From assembly GCA_930367215.1 (NCBI GenBank), contig OV884058.1, forward strand, positions 218,840,208-218,904,207: DNA of 64,000 bases, in the 5' to 3' direction. The position numbers were made by a program, and so were the translations under genes. How positions within the stretch are numbered: position 1 is the stretch's first letter; every line of letters starts with the position of its first letter. The DNA is from Pollenia angustigena. Its lineage: Eukaryota > Arthropoda > Insecta > Diptera > Polleniidae. Positions 11,470 through 21,403 of this stretch are shown here, piece after piece. The notes beneath the pieces are model-generated. The model did not search any database. It was not told the DNA's origin and saw only the letters and a list, made by a program, of their open reading frames with translations.

Positions 11470-12336
11470 AAAGGGTGATTTTTTAAAACCTATAGGAAAG
11501 TTAAAAAAAAACACATAAAATTCCGAAAAATGTATGAACTCTTTATTTGAATCGATAGTACGGTCCATATAATTTAATGTTTGAAGATTATTTCATGCAA
11601 ATGTTGACCGTGACTGCGCCTCAAATGGTCCATCCGCTAAGTCCAATTTTGGCATACTCTTTCCAACATTTCAGCCAGTATCGCATGAATAAATGCTTCA
11701 GTGTTGTCTTCCAATGCGTCAATTGAAGCGGTCATGTGTGTATGGACATGAGCTTTAACATAGCCCCACAAAAAATAGTCTAAAGGCGTTAAATCGCACG
11801 ATCTAGGCGGCCAATTGACCGATCCCGAACGTGAAATAAAATGTTCACCGAACTCGCCTCTCAATAAGTCCATTGTTAAGCGTGCTATGTGGCATGTGGC
11901 ACCGTCTTGTTGAAACCACATGTCATGCAAGTCAAGCTCTTGCATTTTCGGCAGCAAAAAGTTGGATATCATCTCACGGTAGCGCTCACCATTCTAAGTT
12001 ACGTTACGATTCGCATCATCTTTGAGGAAGTACGGTCCAATGATGCTACCAGCCCATAAACCGCACCAAACTGTGACTTTTTCTGGATGCATTGGTAGCT
12101 CTTGCAATGCATCTGGCTGATCTTGACTCCAAAATCGACAATTCTGCTTTTTAACGTACCCATTCAGTGGGTCGATTAAGCTAACCATAAAATTTAATAA
12201 GCGCGCGATGAACTTTCTTAACAGAGCACGCCTTTTGATAATAAAATTCAATAATTTGCTAGCGTTGTTCGTTTGTAAGACGATTCATGGTTAAATTATA
12301 GACCAAACTGAAGATGTTTGCCAGTGAAACAAAACA
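11470..12336 (-). pseudogene. Mariner-family transposase relic with 3' terminus
   Basis: Two minus-strand reading frames give the catalytic core. 12251-11994 covers CRFWSQDQP and MHPEKVTVWCGLWAGSIIGP. 11972-11637 covers MWFQQDGATCH (second catalytic Asp), RSGSVNWPPRSCDLTPLDYF (third Asp) and LWGYVK, ending near MLERVCQNWT. The frames are separated by a break near 11975-11993, and the N-terminal DNA-binding part is absent. The element's downstream terminus is the AAGGGTGATTTTTTAAAA sequence at 11471. The 5' side ends where a composite insertion begins at 12337. It is not functional. Confidence 0.85.
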
Positions 12337-12357
12337 AAGCTGCGAGTGTAAGACGGC

Positions 12358-12470
12358 AAATCCATCTGAGGAGATCGAGTGGTTGCGATCGAAACATGTC
12401 ATGGTAACCTGCCGGCCAGGGTTCGAGCCCGAGCCACGTCAAGAATGAAAGATTATCAATAACAAATTTA
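12358..12470 (+). repeat. tRNA-derived SINE-like head, copy 1
   Basis: GATCGAGTGGTT resembles a tRNA A box and GGGTTCGAGCCC (about 12419-12430) a B box, about 45 bp apart, consistent with an internal Pol III promoter. The sequence continues CAAGAATGAAAGATTATC. Near-identical copies lie at 17594-17700 and 41774-41860, with diverged copies at 28270-28350 and 60790-60860 on the minus strand. Confidence 0.6.
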
Positions 12471-12860
12471 ATTAATTTTCATGTTGTAAAATTCCTTTCT
12501 TCATAAGAATAATTTAATGAAAATTAAATTTCATGAACTTAAGCCTAATTAAAAATATTAAAAATTTGGATTAAAAACCATAAATAGTTCAACAAAATAA
12601 CCACAATACTAATTATTGTTAAAGCTAAGGCACGAGCTCTATGTGTACATTTGTCCTTCAAGTTGTGCTGAAAAAGGTCAACGGAAAAGAGAAAGACAAA
12701 ATGAAAAAACAAAAAAAAAAAAAAAAAATGTACTTGGACTTCAAGAAAAATTCTTGACAAAAGTACGAAAAAACAGAAGTAAGGAAAAAACATGTAAACT
12801 CAATTAAAATGGATAATCATTCAGGAAAGCAAATTTCGATCTACCAAATGTTAAAATACA

Positions 12861-12865
12861 ATTTG
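12861..12865 (+). other. Gypsy target-site duplication, left (ATTTG)
   Basis: ATTTG immediately precedes the left LTR and recurs at 17522-17526 after the right LTR. The relative at 41299-42133 carries the unsplit site AATACAATTTGGTTTAAGG (reverse complement of about 41360-41378), which confirms the insertion point and the 5-bp duplication. Confidence 0.95.
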
Positions 12866-13016
12866 TGTTAGATATTGGCATCATTAGCTTTAATATTGTA
12901 AATATCTGGCAACTCTCTTCTTTAGCCTTAAGATTTCACATGAATAAAAGTTACTTTTGTATATGAATTCCAAAAGCATACACGTGCCTTTTTCCATCTC
13001 GTTACAATACATAGCA
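12866..13016 (+). repeat. 5' LTR of gypsy element, 151 bp
   Basis: It starts TGTTAGATATTGG, ends ATACATAGCA, and so has TG...CA termini. It contains AATAAA at 12943-12948. By eye it is identical over all 151 bp to the right LTR. Very short LTRs are seen in the Mag clade of Ty3/gypsy. Confidence 0.95.
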
Positions 13017-13022
13017 TATTAA

Positions 13023-13036
13023 TGGCGACGAAGTAA
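13023..13036 (+). other. Putative primer-binding site
   Basis: TGGCGACGAAGT begins six bases after the 5' LTR. The TGG start is expected for pairing with a tRNA 3' CCA. The first eight bases match the TGGCGACC type attributed to tRNA-Arg in some insect gypsy elements, but the rest does not, so the tRNA is uncertain. Confidence 0.45.
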
Positions 13037-13161
13037 AAAAATGTTGTAACATGCACATTAAAACTATTTAAATAAATAGTACGCGATATTAAACGAATAT
13101 AAATATATTCTATGTGAAAGTTATAATTTAAAGTTAAAACAAACAAAGCGAACTAAATATA

Positions 13162-14286
13162 ATGCCGTCCAACCCAGAAATCAATTTGCCTGTTACCATA
13201 TTATCGGCGCAGTCAGCACCAGAGTTTATTCCATCTGTAGACAAATGGCAGATTTGGCAGGAACGTCTTGAAATACATTTTTGTGAGATAAATTGTATAG
13301 ACGATAATATCAAGAAGTCGATTTTATTAAAATCAATAGGGTCTGAGGCATATGGAGTCCTGCATAGTTTATGTAGCCCAGACTCGCCGGCATCAAAAAC
13401 GTACAAAGCATTGTGTGACATTTTAAAAGGCCTTTACACACCGCCTACAATCGTTTTTGAAGAACGCAGGCGTTTTCATTCTGCAACTATTGGTGAAGAA
13501 GAAAGTATTTCATCGTGGTTTGCTAAAGTAAAGAAACTGGCATTAAATTGCAAATTCGGAGTCCATCTTGATGCTTTTGTTTTGGATAAGTTCATCATGG
13601 AATTACCGTCCAAAATATTTGAAAGATTATGTGAGGAGGACGAGCATCTCACAATAGAGAATGCTTTAAAAAAAGCACTTATTTTAGAAACTAAATTTAA
13701 AAGACATAACCTACAAGATAATGACATACATTATGTCAAACGCAACACATGGCATGCTAATCAAAGGCATGAAGGCGCAGTAGGCAGAGGCAGCAACAAA
13801 TACAGCAGAGGCAGCAACCCTGATAGCAGAAATAACAAATTTGACGGCAGAGGTAACAACAACAGCCATTCCAGCGGTAACGAAAATCAAAAAGCACAGA
13901 GCGCAAAATGCTCTCACTGCGGCTGGAAAAATCACAATTCGTCAGCATGCAAGTACAAAGAGAGCAAGTGCCATTCGTGCGGAAAAAAGGGACACTTGGC
14001 ATCAATTTGTCGATCAAAAAAAGATGTAAAATATGTATCAGAACCCTTAAACTCTAATATATGTAAATCTAATGAAATTCATGATTTTTCTATTTTTAGT
14101 GTTGAAAATAAAGACTTGACAGATCTTTACACACTGAAAGTCACCATTGACGGAGTTGAGGTAAATGCCACTTGCGATACAGGTGCATCATGCACGTTGC
14201 TACCACTATCGTTCTTTGAGAAATATCATGATGGGAAATTACTTAATCCATCAACATCATTATACATATTTAAATTACAACGGTGA
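13162..14286 (+). CDS. Gypsy gag with the start of the protease
   Basis: The 374-codon ORF begins 145 bases after the 5' LTR at the first ATG of the frame. Residues 1-180 form a helical capsid-like region with the WQEWQ-type pattern seen as KWQIWQERLEIHF near residue 27. Residues about 190-245 are basic and Gly/Asn-rich. Two CCHC zinc knuckles follow at residues 250-263 and 270-283 (each C-x2-C-x4-H-x4-C), for RNA packaging. The frame runs on into the aspartic protease, with the active-site triad D339-T340-G341, and stops at codon 375 before the protease is complete. Two knuckles and 151-bp LTRs suggest the Mag clade. The downstream half of the protease is in the pol frame. Confidence 0.9.
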   Translation: MPSNPEINLPVTILSAQSAPEFIPSVDKWQIWQERLEIHFCEINCIDDNIKKSILLKSIGSEAYGVLHSLCSPDSPASKTYKALCDILKGLYTPPTIVFEERRRFHSATIGEEESISSWFAKVKKLALNCKFGVHLDAFVLDKFIMELPSKIFERLCEEDEHLTIENALKKALILETKFKRHNLQDNDIHYVKRNTWHANQRHEGAVGRGSNKYSRGSNPDSRNNKFDGRGNNNSHSSGNENQKAQSAKCSHCGWKNHNSSACKYKESKCHSCGKKGHLASICRSKKDVKYVSEPLNSNICKSNEIHDFSIFSVENKDLTDLYTLKVTIDGVEVNATCDTGASCTLLPLSFFEKYHDGKLLNPSTSLYIFKLQR

Positions 14287-17242
14287 TCAGATTCCACTAG
14301 CTGGTGAGTACCACGCAAATATTGAATATCAAGGTGTCGAGAAGAATATAAGAGTTGTAGTTACTAAAACAAATACACCTCCACTGCTTGGACGGACATT
14401 TTTAAGATCTTTTAAGTTTGATTTAGTACAAGTTAATATGGCAAGGGAAATACACAATTACGATATTATCTGTAGCGAATTGAAGAACGAATTTTCGGAA
14501 ATTTTTAGTGCCCAACTCGGACAGTACAAAAATGCAAAAGTTTCTTTGGAAATTGGTGAGGGTGTTAAACCTATATTTTTTAAACCAAGGCCATTGCCAC
14601 TGGCGTGGAAGGAAAAGATTGAGACACAACTAAATGATTTAATTAATGAGGGAATATTGGAGAGAGTCGACAATTCGGATTGGGGTACACCTATTGTTCC
14701 CATTCTCAAGCCAAATGGTGAAATAAGAATATGTGGTGACTATAAAGTCACCTTGAACAAACATTTGATTGACTTTAAATATCCACTTCCCCGGATTGAC
14801 GAAATTTTTGCGTCACTGCAAGGTGGATATTTATTTACGAAACTAGATTTGGCAAGGGCTTATAACCAATTAGTGCTGGATGAAAAGTCGCAACTTTTGT
14901 GTACTCTAAGCACGCATATAGGATGTTTGAAAATGAAGCGATTGCCTTTTGGCATAAAGACGGCAGCGGCCATATTTCAGAAGACAATTGAAAATATTTT
15001 GAGGGATATCCCTAGTGTAGCTGTATATCAAGATGACATTATCGTCACAGGTAAAAATTTAGCGGATCACATTCACAATTTGAAAACTGTTTTAAATAGA
15101 CTGAAATCAGTCGGCCTTAGGATTAAGGCAGAAAAGTGTGAGTTTTTTCAAGATCAAGTATCTTACCTAGGTTTTACCATAAATAAAAATGGTCTAAGTA
15201 AAAACGCTGACAGAGTGTCATCTATTTTAAAAGCACCGATACCGAAGAATATTTCGCAACTTAGGGCCTTAGTTGGTATGTTTAACTATTACTCCAAGTT
15301 CATCAACAATTTTGCTGAAAAAATGCACCCATTATACGAATTGCTCAGAAAAGATTCAAAATTTGTTTGGTCCCAAAACTGTCAAAACGCATATGAAACG
15401 TTGAAACGGGATATTACATCAGAAAACGTTTTGATATATTTTGATCCTTCTTTACCTATCGTGCTAACTACTGATGCGAGTAATAATGCAGTAGCGGGAA
15501 TTTTATCCCACAGGCTTTTAGATGGCTCTGTGCAAACAATATCATACGTCTCACGTGCACTTTCAAAAAGTGAACTTAATTATAGCACACTGGAAAAGGA
15601 AGCTTTGGCTATAATTTTTTGCGTTACGAAGCTAAAGCAATACTTGCTTGGCAATAAGTTTATATTACAAACGGATCATAAGCCTTTAATTTCCATTTTT
15701 GGAGAAAACAAAGGTCTACCAATCATGGCATCGGCACGCATGCAAAGATGGGCGTTTTTCCTATCAGGTTTCAACTACACTGTTGAACATATAAAAGGAA
15801 TCTCGAATAAAGCGGATCATCTGTCACGAATGCCACAGGGTGAAATTTCAGATGATCATCAGGAGTGTAGCTATATTCATTGTGTCGAAAAGGACAATAT
15901 GCTTAATTTAAGTTTTAAGGATATAGCCAGGGAGACCCGAAGGGATCCGATTTTGTCGAAAGTTGCGGACGCTATTAATAATGGAAAAATTAACTATTTA
16001 GTTGGTAGCGAATTTGCACCGTATAAGGACAAATGTTCTGAGCTTTCAGTAGAAAAAGACTGTATATTGTGGGGTTACCGTACTATAATTCCAAGCAAAT
16101 TTCGAATGCAATTACTAAGACAATTACACCAATCCCATTTTGGTATTGTCAAAACTAAGTCCATAGCTCGATCATATGTTTGGTGGCCGAACATTAATGA
16201 TGAAATTGAAAATTTAGTAAGAAATTGCAAACCCTGTCAAGAATTACAGGCAAGTCCAGAAAAGGGATACTTAATCCCATGGGTACCTAGCAGTTCAGTT
16301 TGGTCTAGAGTGCATGTAGACTTTGCTGGACCTATTAACGGTCAGTATTTGTTCATCATTATAGACTCGTTTTCCAAATGGGTTGAAGTATTCAAAACGA
16401 AGTATATTACTTCGAATTTCACCGTTACCAAGTTGCGTGAAGTTTTTTGTAGGTACGGACTGCCAGATACGCTTGTTAGCGATAACGGACGTCAGTTCAC
16501 GTCAGATAATTTCAAATGCTTTCTGCTACAAAACAGAGTGAAGCATGTTTTAACCTCACCTGGACATCCCTCCACTAATGGGCAGGCTGAAAATTTTGTA
16601 AAAACCTTGAAGAAGTCAATAATTGCAAATTTAAAGTGTCAAGGTGATGTTGATCTAGACATAATTTTAAATCGGTTTTTGATCGATTGCAGAAATACAA
16701 GTCATTGTACAACGGGTGAAACTCCCGCAAAGCTTTTTCTTGGTAGGAATGTCAAAACAAGGTTCTGTCATTTGAAACCCCCTTCTACGATAGAGGCAAT
16801 AATAGACTCTCAAAACAGGAGCATACAGTATCACAAGGGGAACCGTAATGTTGAGTTTAAAGAAGGTCAGAGGGTTCTTATTCGTTCCTACAAAAATCCG
16901 AATAAGGCGAGCTGGTCTCCTGCGACAGTAAAGAGTAGAGTAGGTCCTCAGTCGTACATGTGTATTTTCTCGGAGAATCAAAGACAAATAAAACGACATC
17001 TTGATCAAATTCGTGGCTTGAACGCTAGTGGAGAAGTTTTAAATAATGATATCACCGTTGAAAAGAAAACAGCTGTCAACGATGATGTCGTTTGCATTGA
17101 TAATCAATGCAATGATGGCAGTGATAATGCATCTGTAAACGCAACTGGAGCGGACTCGAACAGTGGTGAGGCCGTGTCTGAAGATCCGCCAAGACGAGAA
17201 TTAAGACCACGTATGGGTGGCAAAGTAGTATTAAGACAGTAA
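14165..17242 (+). CDS. Gypsy pol: protease (C-term), RT, RNase H, integrase
   Basis: The open frame is +1 relative to gag and its first ~25 codons merely overlap gag out of frame; homology starts near 14250 with the protease flap and PPLLGRTFL. Reverse transcriptase follows, with the catalytic YQDD at residues 288-291. RNase H begins near residue 430 (LTTDAS, D437). Integrase has an H-H-C-C zinc region (LHQSHFG ... CKPCQ) and a catalytic triad D719, D773, E809 with 35 residues between the last two, as in retroviral-type integrases. There is no chromodomain and no env-like ORF. The phrase MASARMQRWA is typical of Mag/K02A2.6-type elements. Independent initiation is unlikely; expression would need frameshifting, or this copy carries a one-base indel. 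Confidence 0.9.
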   Translation: MPLAIQVHHARCYHYRSLRNIMMGNYLIHQHHYTYLNYNGDQIPLAGEYHANIEYQGVEKNIRVVVTKTNTPPLLGRTFLRSFKFDLVQVNMAREIHNYDIICSELKNEFSEIFSAQLGQYKNAKVSLEIGEGVKPIFFKPRPLPLAWKEKIETQLNDLINEGILERVDNSDWGTPIVPILKPNGEIRICGDYKVTLNKHLIDFKYPLPRIDEIFASLQGGYLFTKLDLARAYNQLVLDEKSQLLCTLSTHIGCLKMKRLPFGIKTAAAIFQKTIENILRDIPSVAVYQDDIIVTGKNLADHIHNLKTVLNRLKSVGLRIKAEKCEFFQDQVSYLGFTINKNGLSKNADRVSSILKAPIPKNISQLRALVGMFNYYSKFINNFAEKMHPLYELLRKDSKFVWSQNCQNAYETLKRDITSENVLIYFDPSLPIVLTTDASNNAVAGILSHRLLDGSVQTISYVSRALSKSELNYSTLEKEALAIIFCVTKLKQYLLGNKFILQTDHKPLISIFGENKGLPIMASARMQRWAFFLSGFNYTVEHIKGISNKADHLSRMPQGEISDDHQECSYIHCVEKDNMLNLSFKDIARETRRDPILSKVADAINNGKINYLVGSEFAPYKDKCSELSVEKDCILWGYRTIIPSKFRMQLLRQLHQSHFGIVKTKSIARSYVWWPNINDEIENLVRNCKPCQELQASPEKGYLIPWVPSSSVWSRVHVDFAGPINGQYLFIIIDSFSKWVEVFKTKYITSNFTVTKLREVFCRYGLPDTLVSDNGRQFTSDNFKCFLLQNRVKHVLTSPGHPSTNGQAENFVKTLKKSIIANLKCQGDVDLDIILNRFLIDCRNTSHCTTGETPAKLFLGRNVKTRFCHLKPPSTIEAIIDSQNRSIQYHKGNRNVEFKEGQRVLIRSYKNPNKASWSPATVKSRVGPQSYMCIFSENQRQIKRHLDQIRGLNASGEVLNNDITVEKKTAVNDDVVCIDNQCNDGSDNASVNATGADSNSGEAVSEDPPRRELRPRMGGKVVLRQ

Positions 17243-17360
17243 CATTATTTTAAATTAAAGAAAATGATGAGTTATAAAAAGATTGCTGAATTATTTTAAT
17301 GTTACTGAATTATTATTTGTTATTACCTTACTTAATATTATTTAATAAGAAAACCAATGT

Positions 17361-17370
17361 AGAAGGGGCA
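17361..17370 (+). other. Polypurine tract
   Basis: AGAAGGGG precedes the right LTR by two bases and is the expected plus-strand priming site. Confidence 0.7.
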
Positions 17371-17521
17371 TGTTAGATATTGGCATCATTAGCTTTAATA
17401 TTGTAAATATCTGGCAACTCTCTTCTTTAGCCTTAAGATTTCACATGAATAAAAGTTACTTTTGTATATGAATTCCAAAAGCATACACGTGCCTTTTTCC
17501 ATCTCGTTACAATACATAGCA
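17371..17521 (+). repeat. 3' LTR of gypsy element, 151 bp
   Basis: Identical by eye to the 5' LTR (TGTTAGATATTGG to ATACATAGCA), with AATAAA at 17448-17453. It is followed by the ATTTG duplication at 17522-17526. Identity of the LTRs indicates a recent insertion. Confidence 0.95.
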
Positions 17522-17593
17522 ATTTGGTTTAAGGATTGATGTTTGACTATTGACGTCAGCAGTCGTCGATGGCTGCGAGTGTAAGACGGCAAA

Positions 17594-17700
17594 TCCATCT
17601 GAGGAGATCGAGTGGTTGCGATCGAAACATGTCATGGTAACCTGCCGGCCAGGGTTCGAGCCCGAGCCACGTCAAGAATGAAAGATTATCAATAACAAAT
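17594..17700 (+). repeat. tRNA-derived SINE-like head, copy 2
   Basis: Same A-box-like (about 17606-17616) and B-box-like (about 17652-17662) sequences as copy 1; the two ~280-bp copies flank the composite insertion as direct repeats. Confidence 0.6.
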
Positions 17701-17876
17701 TTAATTAATTTTCATGTTGTAAAATTCCTTTCTTCATAAGAATAATTTAATGAAAATTGAATTTCATGAACTTAAGCCTAATTAAAAATATTAAAAATTT
17801 GGATTAAAAACCATAAATAGTTCAACAAAATAACCACAATACTAATTAAAACACGAAACGTGCGTCAGCTGTTTAA

Positions 17877-18372
17877 ACCAGTGTTGCCAAAAAAAAACAG
17901 TGTTGCCAAAAAATCACCCGATACAATGTTTGATCCTCGATACAATGCTCGCATATTTCAAAGATAATTGGCTTCAATCGTACCAAATAAACTTTATATT
18001 GAGCTACTTAACATAACTATGCATTCCGAAACTGTTCAAAACACGGCCACCCTACATGTGGTTCATGTTTTGATAGAGTCTTAAAGAACTAAAAAAAATG
18101 TTTGTGAAAAAATTATAAGAGCATTCCAGGAGGATGAGTCTCTTTCCATCCTATGCTGTGATTGTGCTAAAGAACAAGTCGAAAGATACCTTTGATCTTT
18201 TTATATATCTAGAGGTGCAGAATCGCATGTTTACTGGCGCAATGACATGTTATACCCAAACTTGAAGAAAATGGCGCAGAAATTCTTCAGTTTTCTAACG
18301 TGTTCTGTCGCTTCTATCGTCTATCTCCACAAAAGTTAAGAATATTTTTTTCTTAACCAAAATCTTATTCAT
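17877..18372 (+). pseudogene. hAT transposase relic, second copy
   Basis: Closely matches 8019-8527, including TTTACTGGCGCAATGACATG and the AAGTTAAGAATATTTTTTTC tail, and thus the decayed hAT dimerisation domain (YWRNDMLYPNLKK). A stop interrupts the frame (CTTTGATC where the other copy has CTTAGATC), and a stretch after TCTGTCGCTTC is deleted. It begins with two CAGTGTTGCCA repeats. Both copies sit immediately downstream of the same mariner fragment, so the mariner-hAT pair was duplicated as a unit. Confidence 0.65.
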
Positions 18373-19909
18373 GCCAACTTTTAATACTAATATTAAATTT
18401 CTTATGTTGTTTTTTCAACCCTATTAAAAATCTTATTGACTTTTAAATATTAACGGCTATTTTCATCAAGTTCAGTTAAAATGAACTACCAGTTATAACT
18501 GTCAAAAATATATTGTTTACTTGAAGTTAAAGTAATAGCAAGTTTTTTCTGAACTTGGTGGAATTGGCCGTAACAGCCACTTTCACTGTAATTTTGTATA
18601 ATTAAACAACTAGAGGTTTGTTTACCCTGCGGCCACACGATCAAGTTTTTCTTGATAGTCTTTAAGATATAACAAATTTGTCAAAATTTACATAAGTTGA
18701 AAGCTGTGACTTAGGCTGCACTCAATTTGTAAGCAATTTACTTTCAAGATGTCACAAGAACACAATTTATAAAGACAAGATTGTACTCAGCTGTAAAATT
18801 GAAAGTAAAATTGCCGAACAAATGGAAAGGTGAAATTGAAAGCCATCTCGTGGGCAATTTAAAAAGTGTGAGTGTGTTAGTAAAAAAGTGAGAGTGTATT
18901 GCAAATTGAAAAGAATTGAAAGGCAAAACTTGATCGTGTGGCCTCCAAGTCTTATTTATATTATATTTTATTTTATTTTGAGTATCGTTATCGTTATTGT
19001 ATCGGCAAAAAGGCATGTCGTTACATTCCTACGCGGAGGGAATTATTTACTAAATCACCAGAAAATATGACTTGAACTAAGAAAATTTTGCACCATTCTC
19101 GTCCAAGCCAAAAATTTCTTTTTGTAAACATATGTGTGGCTTGGTTTAAGCAAAAAGTTGTGATTTGAAGCGAGCTAAAATTTACTTAAATACGGCTAAA
19201 AAAAAAAACAATTATATTAATTTCATAGTTACTTAAATCAAGTGTTCGTTGCTAATGGCCAATTTTCTTAGAATATATCTAAACAGGCTTTCAAGGTCAT
19301 TTCTATTTAAATAAGATATTATTTATTTATATTTTCATCCTACGTTTCGTTGGTATTTTCCAACTTCATCTGGGATTTTCAGTTTATTAAATCTGGCAAC
19401 GACACAAAACAAAAATAAAATAATATTTAGAAACAACTATAATAAAGTTCCACATTACAATAACCGAACTTGCATTCAATCTTAGTTTAATTTACATTTT
19501 ATAATAAAAAACACTCAAGTTTTACAACATTAAACACGAATTTGTTTAAAATTAATTGAAAAATAAAAATAAGAAAGTAATTAATTAATTCTATTTAAAC
19601 ATCAATTCATATTTAAATAATATTTTTCATATAAATTTACTTTTATATGATATGAAAAACGAGTCTTAAACTTAAATTTATATTTAAATAAACTGGTGAA
19701 ATCGGATATTAATATTTTACATAAAAACGTGAAGCATTAAGCTGGAGGTCCACACCACGCGTTACACGCTTTTTCGCAGCATACGCAGCTGTCAAAAAAG
19801 TAGAATCTGTGTAGTTATTTTGGAAAATTTTTGTTTTTAATTTTTAAATGTTGAAATCATAACAGCATAAAATAAACAATGTTTTCGGCGCTGAAAACGC
19901 TTTGGAACT
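18373..19909. other. Gene-free stretch with inverted-repeat elements
   Basis: No gene is seen. A MITE-like inverted repeat GGCCACACGATCAAGTTTT bounds 18631-18943. A weaker pair (ATCAAGTTCAG / CTGAACTTGGTG) spans about 18453-18572. The block 19027-19255 matches the left part of the TA-flanked element at 24664-25165. The remainder is AT-rich without recognised features. Confidence 0.55.
18631..18943. mobile_element. Putative MITE with GGCCACACGATCAAG ends
   Basis: GGCCACACGATCAAGTTTTT at the left is matched by the reverse complement AAAACTTGATCGTGTGGCC at the right. No convincing target duplication was found. Overlapping small ORFs are not credible genes. Confidence 0.55.
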
Positions 19910-19917
19910 GTTTTCTC

Positions 19918-20589
19918 CAGGGACCGAAAATAACAGTTTATTGGAATTTTAAAACAAAAAAAGCACATAGAAGTAAACGTCGAAAAAGTGATTCAAGTAT
20001 ACCATATTGTTCCTTATGCCCTTGTCAATGATAAAATATATTGATTTTTAAAATTTTGATTATAAAATATATTGATTTTTAAAATTTTGATTATTATTTT
20101 TTCTATCAAAAATAACAGTTATTTTTTGATTTTTATTTTTTTGAACAAAAATAACACTTATTTTTTAATTTTTATTTTTTTGAACAAAAATAACTGTTAT
20201 TTTTTAATTTTTATTTTTTCGATCAAAAGTAACAGTTATTTTTTGATTTTTATTTTTTCGAGCAAAAATAAAAGTTATTCTCTAAAGAAATGTACGTGTT
20301 TTAATAATTATTTAAATGTGCATAAGAAATTCCAATGATAATTACACACTAAAATAAAAATTTTAATTCAACTAAATTATTAAATCACGTACATTTCTTT
20401 AGAGAATAACTTTTATTTTTGTTCGAATAAATAAAAATCAAAAAATAACTGTTACTTTAGATCGAAAAAATAAAAATCAAAAAATAAAAATCAAAAAATA
20501 ACAGTTATTTTTGTTCAAAAAAATAAAAATCAAAAAATAACTGTTTTCATCTGACTTTTATGAAAAAGGTATAACCTTTACGGTCCCTG
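19918..20589. mobile_element. Foldback hAT-type element, 672 bp
   Basis: CAGGGACCG at the left and CGGTCCCTG at the right are flanked by the identical 8-bp duplication GTTTTCTC (19910-19917 and 20590-20597). The interior is a long imperfect palindrome: arms contain repeats of AAAAATAACAGTTATTTTTTGA around a centre near 20340, and both arms carry ACGTACATTTCTTTAGAGAA or its complement. Transcripts would fold into a very stable hairpin. Confidence 0.85.
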
Positions 20590-20597
20590 GTTTTCTC

Positions 20598-21403
20598 GCA
20601 TTCGATCAGCTTTGCGCTCTGACCAGCTCGGCGCGCACTATGACCTGTTCGCGCTTATTTTTACTTAATTGTATAGTACCAGTGTTCTCGCATTGGTTCT
20701 CGCAATAAGCGTCAGTCGGCTCGGCTCGGCATAATATGTACCTATCAATCTCAATCATTAGCATTTTCATACTAAATGCTAAAAAGCATCAAAAGTTCAA
20801 CTTTAACCTTAAACTTTGACCAACAACTACTGAACCGATTTTAACAAAATTAAAACTGTAAACAATTTCAAGAAGCCTTCTCTCCTGCAAAAAAAAATTG
20901 CAAAATTATCTCTATCGGTTCAAAAGTTACAGATTTTTGGCCGATGAAAAACGATTTTCAGCCACTGTGCGCCTCTGCTGACAGTTCTTCAGCTAAAAAG
21001 CGGCTCCAGCTTAGCCACCAATTACTTTGTAAAGAATTTGTATTCTCTTTTTTAAACACCTTACCACATTCCTTGTTGTTTGACTTTCCTGAAAAAGTGC
21101 AACTCTTATAAAGTCCGCCTTCCAATACTGTCAGTTCTTGTTTATAAAGCACCAAAATTTCATCAAAATTTTTAAAATAACGACATATACGATAATGAGT
21201 TAAGAGTAGTGAATTATAATAAGAGAAATGGCTTAAATTGTTTGTGTTCTAATATAAATATGTGCACGCAAATGTTCATTTAAATTGTACAAATATTCTA
21301 TCGGCTAACAGCCGCCGCTGATTATTTTTGAGTCAGCCGCCTCCGCCGATAAAATTCCACGGCGCAGGTCTCTGGAAGGAAGAATTTTATTCGTTGTAGG
21401 GAT
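20598..21403. other. Gene-free stretch
   Basis: No gene is recognised. There are locally GC-rich tracts (CAGTCGGCTCGGCTCGGC near 20712; GCCGCCGCTG near 21311) and AT-rich filler. Short ORFs show no domain. Confidence 0.5.

Larger units (their letters stand above)
12337..17850 (+). mobile_element. SINE-like composite insertion carrying a gypsy element
   Basis: Comparison with the uninterrupted copy at 7984-8000 (GAAACAAAACGTGCG) shows an insertion between 12336 and about 17850. Its two ends are direct repeats of about 280 bp (12337-12616 and 17570-17848), starting GCTGCGAGTGTAAGACGGC and ending CACAATACTAATTA. Between them lies a ~250-bp middle (12617-12865, 17527-17569), into which the gypsy element inserted. 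The junctions CAAAAC and CGAAAC may be a decayed short TSD. A related copy without gypsy is at 41299-42133. Confidence 0.7.

Noticed and set aside
12358..12470. A functional tRNA gene
   Set aside because: A- and B-box-like motifs exist, but the arms do not fold into a proper tRNA and the segment repeats with a SINE-like tail.
16667..17008. 113-codon minus ORF opposite gypsy pol
   Set aside because: Antisense shadow of the integrase region.
12866..17521. An endogenous errantivirus with env
   Set aside because: Only gag and pol are present; about 130 bp separate pol from the 3' LTR, leaving no room for env.
20072..20338. 88-codon ORF of repeated YFLIFIFLNKNN
   Set aside because: It is a translation of the tandem repeats within the foldback hAT element.
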